Shown: positions 49,495 through 60,279 of the stretch, piece after piece
Layout: each line of letters begins with the position of its first letter
How positions within the stretch are numbered: the first letter of the stretch is position 1
Notes under the pieces: generated by a model
Databases searched by the model: none
Told to the model about the DNA's origin: nothing
Seen by the model: the letters and a program-made list of their open reading frames with translations, nothing else
Assembly: GCA_029252405.1 (NCBI GenBank)
Contig: JAQXBM010000007.1
Location: forward strand, 1 to 64,000
Direction of reading: 5' to 3'
Length of the DNA: 64,000 bases
From: Crocinitomicaceae bacterium
Lineage (GTDB): Bacteria > Bacteroidota > Bacteroidia > Flavobacteriales_D > Crocinitomicaceae
Position numbers and translations under genes: made by a program

Positions 49495-51512
49495 TTCTGA
49501 GATTGCTTTTGTTGTTTTTCCAAAGCGAATAATTCGTCGCGAAGTCTTGCAGCTTCTATGAAGTCCAAATCTTTTGCAGCGGTTTCCATTCTCTTTCGGG
49601 TATACTTGATCGTTTCTTCCATTTGCTGATCAGACATGTATCGAATCACAGGATCTGCCGCAATTGCTTCTTCGGTGTATTGGTTGTAATCAGTCGGACC
49701 ATCGCCGTCCGCCACTTTGGTCGAGTTCAAAATGGTATGCGTTGATTTGTTTAGCGGAGTTGGCGTGAGTCCATGTTCTTCGTTGTACGCTTCTTGAATT
49801 TTTCTTCTTCGAGCAGTTTCGTCAATGGTGCGCTGCATCGATTTGGTCATTTTATCGGCATACATGATGACCATTCCATTCACGTTTCGTGCGGCACGTC
49901 CAGCAGTCTGAACCAGCGAGCGCTCATTTCTCAAAAATCCTTCTTTGTCAGCGTCAATAATTGCAACGAGCGACACTTCAGGTAAATCAAGTCCTTCACG
50001 AAGTAAGTTCACGCCAATCAACACGTGGAATTCACCAAGACGTAATTGACGCAAGATCTCCACACGCTCAATAGTATCTACTTCTGAGTGAATATAGCGA
50101 CACAGAATCCCTAGTCTATCCAGGTATTTCTGCAGTTCTTCTGCCATTCGTTTCGTAAGTGTAGTCACTAGCGTACGTTCATCCTTTCCTATTCGAATTT
50201 GAATTTCTTCAATCAGATTATCGATTTGGTTTTTGCTTGGTCGAACTTCAATCAGAGGGTCGAGCAGTCCTGTTGGGCGGATTACTTGCTCAACAATAAT
50301 TCCTTCGGATTTTTCAATTTCATAATCTGCTGGAGTGGCCGAAACATAAATCGTTTGATGCAACATTGATTCGAATTCTTCAAACTTGAGCGGACGATTG
50401 TCCATTGCAGCCTGCAGTCGGAATCCGTAATCGACCAAATTCGTTTTTCGAGCACGGTCACCTCCATACATTCCACGAACTTGAGGCAGTGTCGCGTGAC
50501 TCTCGTCCACAATCATCAGGAAATCTTCGGGGAAGTAATCAATTAAGCAGAATGGTCGCTGCCCAGGATTTCGGTTGTCAAAATATCTTGAGTAATTCTC
50601 GATTCCCGAACAGTAGCCGAGTTCGCGAATCATTTCTAAATCAAATGTTGTTCGCTCCTTTAGGCGATTTGCTTCATCAATTAGTCCTTGCTTTCTGAAA
50701 TTTTCAACTTGAAGCACCATGTCTTCTCCAATTTCATCAACAGCACGTTTCGTTGTTTCAGGGCTCGTTACGAAGATGTTCGCTGGATAGATTGAGATGT
50801 CTTCGTACGTCTCAATGCGGTCCGCTGTCTTCGGATCAATGGCAGAAATTCCTTCGATTTCATCTCCCCAAAATTCAATTCGCAGGGCATGATCAGCATA
50901 TGCCAAATGAATATCAACCGTATCTCCTTTAACGCGGAACATTCCACGTTCGAATTCTGCATTTGCTCGAGAGTATAAGTTTTCGACCAGTTGGAAAAGA
51001 AACTTATTTCTCGAAATGACATCGCCCTTTTTGATGTGAATGATGCTATCAGCAAATTCATCAGGATTTCCAATACCGTAAATACAGGATACCGAGGCAA
51101 CAACAATGACATCCGTTCGGCCGGAAAGCAGAGCAGAGGTCGTTGAAAGTCTCAGTTTTTCAATTTCATCATTGATTTGCAAGTCCTTTTCAATAAACGT
51201 CCCAGTTACGGGCAAGTAAGCTTCAGGCTGATAATAATCGTAGTAAGAGACGAAATACTCAACGGCGTTATCAGGGAAAAACTGCTTGAATTCACCGTAC
51301 AATTGTGCGGCGAGTGTCTTGTTGTGCGCCAAAATCAAGGTCGGTCGTGCGATTTCTTGGATCACGTTGGCAACAGTGAAAGTTTTTCCACTTCCTGTTA
51401 CTCCAAGCAAGGTTTGATCCTTCACTTCTTCCTTGATTCCATCCGCCAATTGACGAATTGCTTCGGGTTGATCACCCGTAGGCTTGAAATCTGAAACCAA
51501 TTGAAAATCCAT
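49491..51512 (-). CDS. uvrB: excinuclease ABC subunit B
   Basis: MDFQLVSDFKPTGDQPEAIRQL start (ORF extends upstream to 51569); GVTGSGKTFT; C-terminal UVR motif. Confidence 0.97.
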   Translation of the reverse strand: MDFQLVSDFKPTGDQPEAIRQLADGIKEEVKDQTLLGVTGSGKTFTVANVIQEIARPTLILAHNKTLAAQLYGEFKQFFPDNAVEYFVSYYDYYQPEAYLPVTGTFIEKDLQINDEIEKLRLSTTSALLSGRTDVIVVASVSCIYGIGNPDEFADSIIHIKKGDVISRNKFLFQLVENLYSRANAEFERGMFRVKGDTVDIHLAYADHALRIEFWGDEIEGISAIDPKTADRIETYEDISIYPANIFVTSPETTKRAVDEIGEDMVLQVENFRKQGLIDEANRLKERTTFDLEMIRELGYCSGIENYSRYFDNRNPGQRPFCLIDYFPEDFLMIVDESHATLPQVRGMYGGDRARKTNLVDYGFRLQAAMDNRPLKFEEFESMLHQTIYVSATPADYEIEKSEGIIVEQVIRPTGLLDPLIEVRPSKNQIDNLIEEIQIRIGKDERTLVTTLTKRMAEELQKYLDRLGILCRYIHSEVDTIERVEILRQLRLGEFHVLIGVNLLREGLDLPEVSLVAIIDADKEGFLRNERSLVQTAGRAARNVNGMVIMYADKMTKSMQRTIDETARRRKIQEAYNEEHGLTPTPLNKSTHTILNSTKVADGDGPTDYNQYTEEAIAADPVIRYMSDQQMEETIKYTRKRMETAAKDLDFIEAARLRDELFALEKQQKQSQK

Positions 51513-51584
51513 GAGACAAAAATACGAATTTAACCACCCGAAGAGAATCAAAGTGCTATCTTTGATCACCTCAGAAAATTATCG

Positions 51585-52559
51585 ATGGATTATTTGTTGT
51601 TGATACTTGGACTGCTTGTCCTAATTGTTGGTGGAGAATTCCTTGTGAAGGGAGCTGTCGGTTGCTCTGCAGCCTTCAAAATTTCCCCTTTGGTGATTGG
51701 TATGACAGTAGTTTCCTTCGGAACTTCAGCCCCCGAATTATTGGTCAGTTTGCAAAGTGCTATGGATGGAAATCCAGGCATCGCGATCGGTAACGTCGTA
51801 GGTTCAAATATTGCCAATATTGCTCTGGTGCTGGGGATAACCGTGTTGATTTTTCCGATAATTGCGGAAAGGCAAACCAAATTCATCGATTATCCGATGA
51901 TGTTGTTAGCCTGTATCTTGTTCTACGTGTTCGCACTGGACAACATTATTGAGCTCTACGAAGGAATCATACTCTTTGGAATACTGGTCACGTTTACTAC
52001 TTATTTGGTTATTAATTCAAGGAAGAAAACGAAGAAGGCCCAAGCAGAATCGGATGAGGATGAATACAAGGACGCGTTAAAATACCCTATTTGGAAATCG
52101 GTTGTTTTTCTGTTGATTGGGTTAGTAGCACTTTACTTTGGTTCAGATTGGTTCGTGAAAGGAGCAGTTGGTATTGCTGAGGTGGTGTTGGAAGGAAATC
52201 CTGACAAAGACAGCATTATTGGTGTTACGGTTGTAGCACTTGGAACTTCAGCTCCAGAATTAGTTGCCTCAATTGTTGCCGCGGTTCGGAAGCAAAGTGA
52301 TATTTCCGTCGGAAACTTGATTGGATCGAACATCTTCAACGTATTCGCTGTAATTGGAATTACGTCGATAGTTAAGCCTATTGAAGTTACGGATCAAGTG
52401 CTGGATTTCGACATGTATTGGATGCTCGGCATTATGTTCTTGATGATTCCGATCTTACTTTTCGGTAAGCGAATCGGTCGATTGAAAGGTGCCTTGTTAT
52501 TCGGAAGCTATATCGCTTATGTCGCTGTTATTTTGATGCAGATCAAAGGAGTGATTTAG
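51585..52559 (+). CDS. calcium/sodium antiporter (CaCA family)
   Basis: Two alpha repeats: FGTSAPELLVSLQSAMDGNPGIAIGNVVGSNIANIALVLG and LGTSAPELVASIVAAVRKQSDISVGNLIGSNIFNVFAVIG. Confidence 0.94.
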   Translation: MDYLLLILGLLVLIVGGEFLVKGAVGCSAAFKISPLVIGMTVVSFGTSAPELLVSLQSAMDGNPGIAIGNVVGSNIANIALVLGITVLIFPIIAERQTKFIDYPMMLLACILFYVFALDNIIELYEGIILFGILVTFTTYLVINSRKKTKKAQAESDEDEYKDALKYPIWKSVVFLLIGLVALYFGSDWFVKGAVGIAEVVLEGNPDKDSIIGVTVVALGTSAPELVASIVAAVRKQSDISVGNLIGSNIFNVFAVIGITSIVKPIEVTDQVLDFDMYWMLGIMFLMIPILLFGKRIGRLKGALLFGSYIAYVAVILMQIKGVI

Positions 52560-52623
52560 TTCTATAAATCAACCAATTTCAAATTGTTTTCGTTCCTTTA
52601 ATTAGTCACTAACCTGATGCCCA

Positions 52624-53031
52624 ATGAAGCTTTCTCTTTGTTTTTCAATCCTAGTATCACTTGTAGTAATTGTCTCTTGCAAGAAAGACGAAGCTGTTGT
52701 TGATTACAGGGAAAAGTACGTTGGAACTTATGATATTGAACAGAGAACCATTGTAACGTATTTCGCTACGCAAACTACTGACTCTATATTCACGAGCTAC
52801 CCATCATCGGCGGTGACAAAATCGACTTATGATAGCACGTTGGCCATTCAACTCGGATCTGATCAGCTGAATGTTCAGATTGCTGAGGACGGAACCGTTT
52901 CATATTGTCAACGCGAGGACGCATGAGACTTTACCAATACTGGTATGATTTTCACGATTACAAACCAAGATTGTAATATAGGGCCAAATGGGTATGTTAG
53001 TGTTTACCGATTGATCGGGACTAAACAGTAG
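52624..53031 (+). pseudogene. small lipoprotein gene with an in-frame TGA at 52924-52926
   Basis: Lipobox VVIVSCKK; after TGA the same frame stays open for 34 codons (DFTNTGMIFTITNQDCNIGPNGYVSVYRLIGTKQ) to TAG at 53029. Confidence 0.65.
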
Positions 53032-53033
53032 AA

Positions 53034-53669
53034 TTATTCAATCAATAATTGGTGATGTCCAACGGTCAATCCGTTCTCTAAAAGCTCCAAAAAATAACTT
53101 CCTGTTTCTAACGCTAAGTTCATTTCCTTTTTGAAAATTCCAAAATGAACCACTTTCCCTGAAATGGAGTGAATTCGAACATGCGAGGCATTCATTTGAT
53201 CCGATAGCTCAATAGTGAATTTCCCAGAAGAAGGGTTGGGATAAATCAGGCTAATCTTCTCGATTATAGTAGTTAGCGCATTGGTCTGTTCAGTTACGGT
53301 AAAGCTCGATACGGAAGTCATGGTGTCGGTGTAATTGCAAATCGTGTCTGAAGCTTGATATGCGGCGAAATCTACCGTGTAGTTTCCTGCGCTGAGAATA
53401 CCAATATCCAAGGTATCGAAGAAAGTTTGAGTTGCGGTTAAAAGTCCGTTGTAGTAACAAGCTTCCGCATTAATGTTGCTTCCGTTTACAGCATGTGAGC
53501 TTTGAAGAAACATTCCTTGGTTTGGAGTTGTTACAGTCGTAACAATCTTCACATTATCTGTCGTTGTAGGCGAAGACGGGATTACTTCAACAGAATTGAT
53601 ATCAGGGCAACATTGACCAAACGATAGAAACGGTGAAAGTGCAAGGGCAAGCATGAAGAATAATTTCAT
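53034..53669 (-). CDS. secreted protein with T9SS C-terminal sorting domain
   Basis: Signal peptide; ISLIYPNPSSGKFTIELSD...GSYFLELLENGLTVGHHQLLIE. Confidence 0.8.
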   Translation of the reverse strand: MKLFFMLALALSPFLSFGQCCPDINSVEVIPSSPTTTDNVKIVTTVTTPNQGMFLQSSHAVNGSNINAEACYYNGLLTATQTFFDTLDIGILSAGNYTVDFAAYQASDTICNYTDTMTSVSSFTVTEQTNALTTIIEKISLIYPNPSSGKFTIELSDQMNASHVRIHSISGKVVHFGIFKKEMNLALETGSYFLELLENGLTVGHHQLLIE

Positions 53670-53763
53670 AGCGCGTTGTTTTAATAGGTTGTACTCAATT
53701 GAATAATGGTTCTGAATTCAAAATGGTTGCATCGAGTTCAAAAAACAATTTGACATTTTGAGT

Positions 53764-54729
53764 TTACACTAAAATCAGCACAGTATAAATGACCAACTGA
53801 ACAGCAAATAGAATAGCGCCGTAGACAAAAGCAGATTTACCCACACGAAACAGCTTCTTCAAACTCAAACGCAAACCGATAGCGAACATCGCAGCAGTCA
53901 AAAAGATCTTACCGACAATCTTTAAGTAGTATACCAGTTCTGGAGGGAAGGTCACGAAGAATGACAAAACGGTAATCCCTAAGAATAACCACAAATAAAC
54001 AGGAAGTTTAAAGGATGTTGATTTGCTCGTCCCGTTTTGTCGGCTGATGAAATAGCCATAAAGAATAACCATTGGAGATAACAACGCAACTCTCAGCATT
54101 TTGATAGAAATCGAAGCGTCGCCAATTAGATCATTCATGGCGTATCCCGCACCGGCGACATTTCCAACGGCGTGCAGCGTTCCTCCAATTAGAAACCCTT
54201 TTTGTGTTTCGTCAATCTCAATGTATGACAAGGCAGCAGGCAGTAAAAACGTTCCAATTGCACCGAGTAAGTTTACAACCGCAATCGCTATTCCTGCATC
54301 TTCCTCGTTTTCTGAAATAATAGGCGAGGCTGCTGCAATTGCTGAAGATCCGCATATCGCTGTTCCAAACCCTGTGAGTAAACCCGTCGAGCCCTGAAAT
54401 TTCATTATTCGATTCAAGGCGATTGCTGCAATCAATACCAAAAGAACCCCAACAACAGTTTTTACTAAAAACGGAATTCCCATTGCTCCCAAAGACGCAG
54501 CGGAGATGCCAAAGGCCAAAATAACGATCGATACCTCAAGCAACTTCGAACCAGCATATTTGAATCCGGGGTTAAGCTTTTCAGGCATTACGAAAATGTT
54601 CCCAATGATAATACCAATCAGTAGTCCCAACATTACGCTGTTGAGCAGCGGTATGTATTCCGCGACGAAATATACTCCGATCGAGGGAAGGATAACGCTT
54701 AAGACACCAATTGACTTTATGTTTTTCAT
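53764..54729 (-). CDS. YeiH/UPF0324-family putative sulfate exporter
   Basis: Multi-TM; GFGTAICGSSAIAAASPIISENEEDAGIAIAVVNLLGAIG. Confidence 0.88.
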   Translation of the reverse strand: MKNIKSIGVLSVILPSIGVYFVAEYIPLLNSVMLGLLIGIIIGNIFVMPEKLNPGFKYAGSKLLEVSIVILAFGISAASLGAMGIPFLVKTVVGVLLVLIAAIALNRIMKFQGSTGLLTGFGTAICGSSAIAAASPIISENEEDAGIAIAVVNLLGAIGTFLLPAALSYIEIDETQKGFLIGGTLHAVGNVAGAGYAMNDLIGDASISIKMLRVALLSPMVILYGYFISRQNGTSKSTSFKLPVYLWLFLGITVLSFFVTFPPELVYYLKIVGKIFLTAAMFAIGLRLSLKKLFRVGKSAFVYGAILFAVQLVIYTVLILV

Positions 54730-54869
54730 TTGCGCTTGAAGGTACGAACTCTAAAAAAATGAAGCGTTACTCGAGTTACTTTACCTTGATCTTTTTAAGA
54801 AAGTTTGTGCCAGATTACCGTGTTCAAAGTCCAACAATTCCACTACCTTTGCGGAAATATTTCAACACG

Positions 54870-56231
54870 ATGAAAATCTACAACAACATACTCGAGACAA
54901 TTGGAGACACTCCATTGGTCAAGTTAAATGCTTTAACCAAAGACGTTAAGGCGACAGTTCTAGCGAAGATTGAGACAACAAATCCAGGGAATTCTGTAAA
55001 GGATAGAATGGCTCTTCAAATGATTGATGACGCGGAGGCAGATGGTAGATTGAAGCCAGGTGGGACAATCATTGAAGGAACTTCTGGGAACACTGGAATG
55101 GGATTAGCACTAGTGGCTGTGATCCGAGGATACAAATTGATTTGTGTGCTTAGCGACAAGCAGAGTAAGGAGAAAATGGATATTCTTCGAGCTGTTGGCG
55201 CAGATGTTCACGTTTGTCCAACTAACGTTGCTCCAGATGATCCTCGTTCGTACTACTCGGTATCGAAAAGATTAGCAGATGAAACGCCGAACTCTTGGTA
55301 TGTAAATCAATACGATAATCCATCAAACGCGAAAGCACATTATTTGACAACTGGTCCTGAAATTTGGGAACAAACAGAAGGGAAAGTCACGCATTTCGTG
55401 GTTGGAGTTGGAACTGGTGGAACAATTTCGGGAGTTGGAAAATACTTGAAAGAGCAAAATCCAAACATTCAGACATGGGGAATCGATACGTACGGTTCTG
55501 TGTTTAAGAAATACCATGAAACTGGAGTTTTTGACGAGAACGAAATCTACCCGTACATCACTGAGGGAATTGGAGAAGACATTCTTCCTAAAAATGTTGA
55601 TTTCGACGTGATTGATAAATTCGAAAAAGTAACGGACAAAGATGCAGCGGTTTGGCAGCGCAGATTGGCTAAAGAAGAAGGGATTTTTGTCGGGAACTCG
55701 GCTGGTTCGGCGATCAAGGGTGTTTTGCAATTGAAAGATGAGTTGACTGAAGATGACGTTGTTGTGGTATTGTTCCATGATCACGGAAGTCGCTACGTTG
55801 GAAAAATGTTCAACGACGATTGGATGCGCGACAGAGGGTTTTTGGATGAGAAAATTACAACTGCAGGAGATTTAGCTGCTAAGCACAAAGATACTCCGCT
55901 GGTAACGTTGTACACAGAGGAATTGGTGTCACACGCAATTGATCGCATGCGTAAATTTGGAATCTCGCAGATTCCTGTAATGCGCGACGGAAAATTCGTT
56001 GGAGCAGTTAACGACAACCGAGTGTATCAATTGTTGGTTGAACAACCAGAATTACGCGATACGCCAATTTCAACAATTATGGATGAAGCATTCCCGATTG
56101 TAAAAGAAGGAGCATCAATTGAAGAGCTATCCAAATTGATCAACAAAGACATGCACGCTGTGCTAGTTGAGTTGAACGATGGGAATTATCATATTGTAAC
56201 ACGTCACGATCTCATCGCAGCGATTGGATAG
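54870..56231 (+). CDS. PLP-dependent cystathionine beta-synthase family protein with C-terminal CBS domains
   Basis: MKIYNNILETIGDTPLVKLN start; ETTNPGNSVKDRMALQMI; GTSGNTGMGLAL; C-terminal CBS pair. Confidence 0.92.
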   Translation: MKIYNNILETIGDTPLVKLNALTKDVKATVLAKIETTNPGNSVKDRMALQMIDDAEADGRLKPGGTIIEGTSGNTGMGLALVAVIRGYKLICVLSDKQSKEKMDILRAVGADVHVCPTNVAPDDPRSYYSVSKRLADETPNSWYVNQYDNPSNAKAHYLTTGPEIWEQTEGKVTHFVVGVGTGGTISGVGKYLKEQNPNIQTWGIDTYGSVFKKYHETGVFDENEIYPYITEGIGEDILPKNVDFDVIDKFEKVTDKDAAVWQRRLAKEEGIFVGNSAGSAIKGVLQLKDELTEDDVVVVLFHDHGSRYVGKMFNDDWMRDRGFLDEKITTAGDLAAKHKDTPLVTLYTEELVSHAIDRMRKFGISQIPVMRDGKFVGAVNDNRVYQLLVEQPELRDTPISTIMDEAFPIVKEGASIEELSKLINKDMHAVLVELNDGNYHIVTRHDLIAAIG

Positions 56232-57032
56232 ATGAACGAGTTCACAGATCAAATGAATCAAACAATCCGACTGGAATCACCGCCACGTCGGATTGTTTCG
56301 TTAGTACCTTCTCAAACGGAGCTTTTGCATTATTTGGGCTTGGAAGATGAGGTGGTTGGAATCACGAAATTCTGTATTCATCCTAAAGAATGGCACGAAA
56401 ACAAAGCGCGAATCGGAGGGACGAAAGCGGTTAATCTGGAAAAAGTATTGCTGCTGAATCCTGATTTAATCATCGGAAACAAAGAGGAAAATACTAAGGA
56501 AGACATCGAAATGCTGAAAAGCGTTGCACCCGTTTGGATGAGCGATATTTATGATCTTTCCGATGCGATTTTGATGCTACGCGAGATTGGAAACATGCTC
56601 GGTAAATCGGAGTTAACCAACGCGCTAATCACAGAAATCCTAAGTGAATTTTCAAAACTGGATGAATTCGTTGAGACTAGTTCCTTGAAAGGAAAATCGG
56701 CACTTTATTTCATTTGGAATGATCCAGGATTCGTAGCAGGGAAAAGCACTTTCATCGATGGGATGTTGTCGCAATGTGGATTAAAAAATGCTACACGAGA
56801 AACGCGCTATCCAGAGGTGCCATTGTCTTCCGATGGTTATCGAGTACAGCCAGATTTCGTCTTCCTGAGTTCAGAACCATTCCCTTTCGAAGAAAAGCAC
56901 ATTGAGTCGTTTCAGAAGCGCTACCCGAACTCTAAAATTGTCTTGGTAGATGGTGAGATGTTTTCGTGGTATGGATCTCGTTTGAAAGATGCTCCAAAAT
57001 ATTTCCAGCAATTGCTTGAAAGCCTTGTCTGA
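56232..57032 (+). CDS. helical-backbone metal/cobalamin-type ABC substrate-binding protein (BtuF-like)
   Basis: RIVSLVPSQTELLHYLGLEDEVVGITKFCIHP; KVLLLNPDLIIGNKEENT. Confidence 0.82.
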   Translation: MNEFTDQMNQTIRLESPPRRIVSLVPSQTELLHYLGLEDEVVGITKFCIHPKEWHENKARIGGTKAVNLEKVLLLNPDLIIGNKEENTKEDIEMLKSVAPVWMSDIYDLSDAILMLREIGNMLGKSELTNALITEILSEFSKLDEFVETSSLKGKSALYFIWNDPGFVAGKSTFIDGMLSQCGLKNATRETRYPEVPLSSDGYRVQPDFVFLSSEPFPFEEKHIESFQKRYPNSKIVLVDGEMFSWYGSRLKDAPKYFQQLLESLV

Positions 57033-57115
57033 TTCTAATCTAAAGCTAATCTATCAATCTTAGATGTGGGCACTGAACAGAGTCGAAGTGCAATCCAACA
57101 ATCGAAAACAATCAA

Positions 57116-58444
57116 TCAAACACCCCCCAACCCCATCAGCAAAACCGTTGTCTCGTTCAGCGCGCTTTTTCCATCTTCAAAGGTAATCTCACCCAACAAA
57201 TCAACCTTGTCGCCTTCTTTCTCTTTGATGTAAAAGTTTGACGATTGAATATTCGATAAGAAGCGTTTCGCGGCATTGTATTCTGGAGAATACTGTAAAA
57301 ATCGCTCAACAATTCCTCCATTTCTGATTTCCAAAAGCTGTTTCAGATCACCGTCAACCTGGAGAAGAGCATTTTGCTCCTTCGTCGATGCTTTGTAAGG
57401 TGACTGTCCTAAGTAAATTGTTTTCTGATCAATCTGCTTGTAGTAAATTTTCTTGTCGCCGATCTTGAAGGATTGCAAATTAAGCGAGTTGATTTTTTTG
57501 GATGCCGCAAGCGCAATCAAAGGAATGCGAATTTGAAAATTCTTCTCAAAGGCGTAAATCCCATCAAAATTCGGGAGTACCTTCATATCGGATATTGGCG
57601 CAGGTTCCGAGTAATGATAGTTCCCACTTACATAGGTCAACTTTGGGAATGGTAGTCCAAGGTTTTCCATGTTACGCATCCAGAGTTCGTTCAAACGATT
57701 CGGAATAAATTGCGTTTGAATGCTCAAATCTTTTTGCTCTAGAACAGGGTAGGACCGAGTAACTGATGATACAAAACTAGCGTCACCTTTCAGGTTTAAT
57801 TCATTTCCTTCGACGGTCATCGAAAGATGAACATTTCTAAACGTTTTTCGCTCGTTGAAAATGTATTGCTTCGTCCAATAATTGACTTTGGAATCTTCCA
57901 GTGTTGGTTTGAGTAAAGCAAGATCAAATTTCGTTTGCTTTTTGATCATTTTTTGAGCGTCAAAGCTTAGCTCTTTTGAACTTTTCAGGTTGCTGCCAGA
58001 TTGAAAAAGCATCAAACCAACTCCATCTTGAACAGCGCATCCAAATCCAGATTCTATGCCTTGGTCCATCGCTATTTTGAATTGATTTTCATTCAAAACA
58101 TTGATCAAAACACCTGTTATCACGTCATTTTCCGCCGGCAAAGTGAAAATGTAACAGTTCGATAGGAAGTCTATTCCCAAAGGCTCTACTCCTTCTTCAG
58201 ATGGTTTCACATAGTTGTTGAAACTCTCGTCGAGTGCTCCTTCAGCTAGAATATCTTCAACAAAGGTACGAACGAGTGCTTCACTTTTAATCTCCAAAAC
58301 ACTTTCAGCATTTTCAGGGATAAATAATTCATGATGAGAAATCTTGCGTTCGAAAAGTCCTTGAATTACTAGAAAAACGACCCACAGCAAGGCGATTAAC
58401 ACCAAAGCTGAGAGAATGCGAACAATTTTTTTTCGTTTTAACAT
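57116..58444 (-). CDS. hypothetical membrane-anchored protein
   Basis: Long ORF with N-terminal TM helix (IVRILSALVLIALLWVVFLVIQ). Confidence 0.65.
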   Translation of the reverse strand: MLKRKKIVRILSALVLIALLWVVFLVIQGLFERKISHHELFIPENAESVLEIKSEALVRTFVEDILAEGALDESFNNYVKPSEEGVEPLGIDFLSNCYIFTLPAENDVITGVLINVLNENQFKIAMDQGIESGFGCAVQDGVGLMLFQSGSNLKSSKELSFDAQKMIKKQTKFDLALLKPTLEDSKVNYWTKQYIFNERKTFRNVHLSMTVEGNELNLKGDASFVSSVTRSYPVLEQKDLSIQTQFIPNRLNELWMRNMENLGLPFPKLTYVSGNYHYSEPAPISDMKVLPNFDGIYAFEKNFQIRIPLIALAASKKINSLNLQSFKIGDKKIYYKQIDQKTIYLGQSPYKASTKEQNALLQVDGDLKQLLEIRNGGIVERFLQYSPEYNAAKRFLSNIQSSNFYIKEKEGDKVDLLGEITFEDGKSALNETTVLLMGLGGV

Positions 58445-58488
58445 CGAATCAAAAGTACTCCATATAGTTTAATGAGTAACTTTGAGCG

Positions 58489-59049
58489 ATGAGAAAATTC
58501 GCACAGTTTCTATTCAGAATGTTTGGTTGGAAGATAGATCAAACTGCGCCAACTGGTGTCAAAAAGGCGGTTATTGTGGTCGCTCCTCATACATCTAACT
58601 GGGATTTTATCATCGGTAGATTGGCATTCGCTTCTTACGGAATCAAAGTACGATTGCTAATTAAAAAGGATTTGTTCTTTCCACCATTGGGTTGGATTCT
58701 CAAAGGGATTGGAGGGATTCCAGTTGATCGAAAAAAGAACAATAACATCACTCAATTCGCTGTCGATCTGTTCGAAGAAAACGAGAAAATGTTGATGGTT
58801 TTCACACCTGAAGGAACGCGCAGCTACAACCCAAATTGGAAGAAGGGTTTCTATTACATTGCACTAAAAGCGAAAGTCCCGATCTACATGGCGTATATCG
58901 ATTACGAAAAGAAAACAGGAGGTTTCCATGGTTTGTTCGAACCAACAGGAGATATTAAAAAGGACATCCATTTTATCAAAAGTGAACTCGTTCAATACAA
59001 AGGAAAAACGCCTGAAAATGGAATTCGAGAAGAGGAAATTGATCGCTAA
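58489..59049 (+). CDS. 1-acyl-sn-glycerol-3-phosphate acyltransferase family protein
   Basis: APHTSNWDF (HX4D-like) and TPEGTRSYNPNWKKGFYYIA. Confidence 0.9.
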   Translation: MRKFAQFLFRMFGWKIDQTAPTGVKKAVIVVAPHTSNWDFIIGRLAFASYGIKVRLLIKKDLFFPPLGWILKGIGGIPVDRKKNNNITQFAVDLFEENEKMLMVFTPEGTRSYNPNWKKGFYYIALKAKVPIYMAYIDYEKKTGGFHGLFEPTGDIKKDIHFIKSELVQYKGKTPENGIREEEIDR

Positions 59050-59072
59050 ACTTCGTATAGTCGAATGACTCA

Positions 59073-59267
59073 CTAGCCCTGACTGTCTCTTACTTTCCCA
59101 GTCTTCGGATTGTATCCGTAAGGACAATGTTTACAGCCACTTTTGCAACAGTAACCACGCTTTAAATGATACGCTTCCGTAAACACGATAAATCCCTCAG
59201 GACTGGTGTAGTAATCCTCATCTGCGAGTTTACTTCGTTTGGAAAAACCTGACATATCATCTGACAT
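59073..59267 (-). CDS. small Cys-rich DUF5522-like protein
   Basis: EGFIVFTEAYHLKRGYCCKSGCKHCPYGY. Confidence 0.8.
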   Translation of the reverse strand: MSDDMSGFSKRSKLADEDYYTSPEGFIVFTEAYHLKRGYCCKSGCKHCPYGYNPKTGKVRDSQG

Positions 59268-59289
59268 GCGGCAAATTTAATGGATATTT

Positions 59290-60237
59290 GTGGAGAATTT
59301 CATTCAAATGGATCTAAAACGATCAATTCTTCAAGAAATAAACAGTGAATCTTTCGAGAAAAGAGGAATCTCATTGTACATCAAACGCGACGATTTAATT
59401 GACCCCGAAATCTCAGGGAACAAATGGCGTAAACTCAAGTACAACATTGCACTTTGTGAATCAAAAATGAAGGACGGAATTCTCACCTTCGGTGGTGCGT
59501 ATTCCAATCACCTTGTGGCAACAGCGGCAGCATGCAAAAATGCCAATTTGGGGTCTGTAGGTTTTGTAAGAGGAGATGAACTGAATGCCGAAAGCAATGC
59601 TACTTTGAAACGTTGCGCTGAGTTGGGAATGGAGTTGAACTTCATTCCTCGAGAGGAGTACGCGATGCGAAATGACAAGGAGTACCATGAAACTTTAGGA
59701 GCAGATTACCCGAGTTTGCAATTGGTTCCTGAGGGCGGAGCGAACTACTACGGAATGATCGGTTGCCAGGAAATGTTATCTGAGATTGATATCGAATTTG
59801 ATCACATTTTCCTTGCTCAAGGAACAACAACGACAAGTTGCGGTATCGTGTTTGGGGTCGGTGCAAATCAAAAGGTACATGCTGTCCCCGTGCTCAAAGG
59901 GTTTAGCTCAATGGAAGAAATGAAAGCGCTTTTTTCAAAAACGGGAATTGATCAGGAAACGATATCAGATCTGTTGGAGCGCATCGTCATTCATCCAGAT
60001 TCACATTTCGGCGGTTATGCAAAATATACGCCCGAATTAATCGAATTTATTCGAGATTTCTATCAACAACATGAAGTCAAACTTGATCCAATTTATACAG
60101 GAAAAGCCATGTTTGAATTGATGAAACAACTGGAATCATCAGAGTTTGACAACTCGAAGATATTGTTCATTCACACGGGAGGTTTACAAGGAATTCCTGG
60201 GGTAGAGAAGAAAATGGGGGAGAAACTGTTTCAATAA
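59290..60237 (+). CDS. PLP-dependent ACC deaminase / D-cysteine desulfhydrase family protein
   Basis: LYIKRDDLIDPEISGNKWRKLKYNI; LTFGGAYSNHLVATAAACK. Confidence 0.88.
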   Translation: MENFIQMDLKRSILQEINSESFEKRGISLYIKRDDLIDPEISGNKWRKLKYNIALCESKMKDGILTFGGAYSNHLVATAAACKNANLGSVGFVRGDELNAESNATLKRCAELGMELNFIPREEYAMRNDKEYHETLGADYPSLQLVPEGGANYYGMIGCQEMLSEIDIEFDHIFLAQGTTTTSCGIVFGVGANQKVHAVPVLKGFSSMEEMKALFSKTGIDQETISDLLERIVIHPDSHFGGYAKYTPELIEFIRDFYQQHEVKLDPIYTGKAMFELMKQLESSEFDNSKILFIHTGGLQGIPGVEKKMGEKLFQ

Positions 60238-60238
60238 A

Positions 60239-60264
60239 AAAGCGCATCCCTAAGAATGCGCTTT
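60239..60264. terminator. bidirectional terminator between convergent genes
   Basis: AAAGCGCAT...ATGCGCTTT. Confidence 0.75.
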
Positions 60265-60279
60265 CATGAGTTTAAAAAA

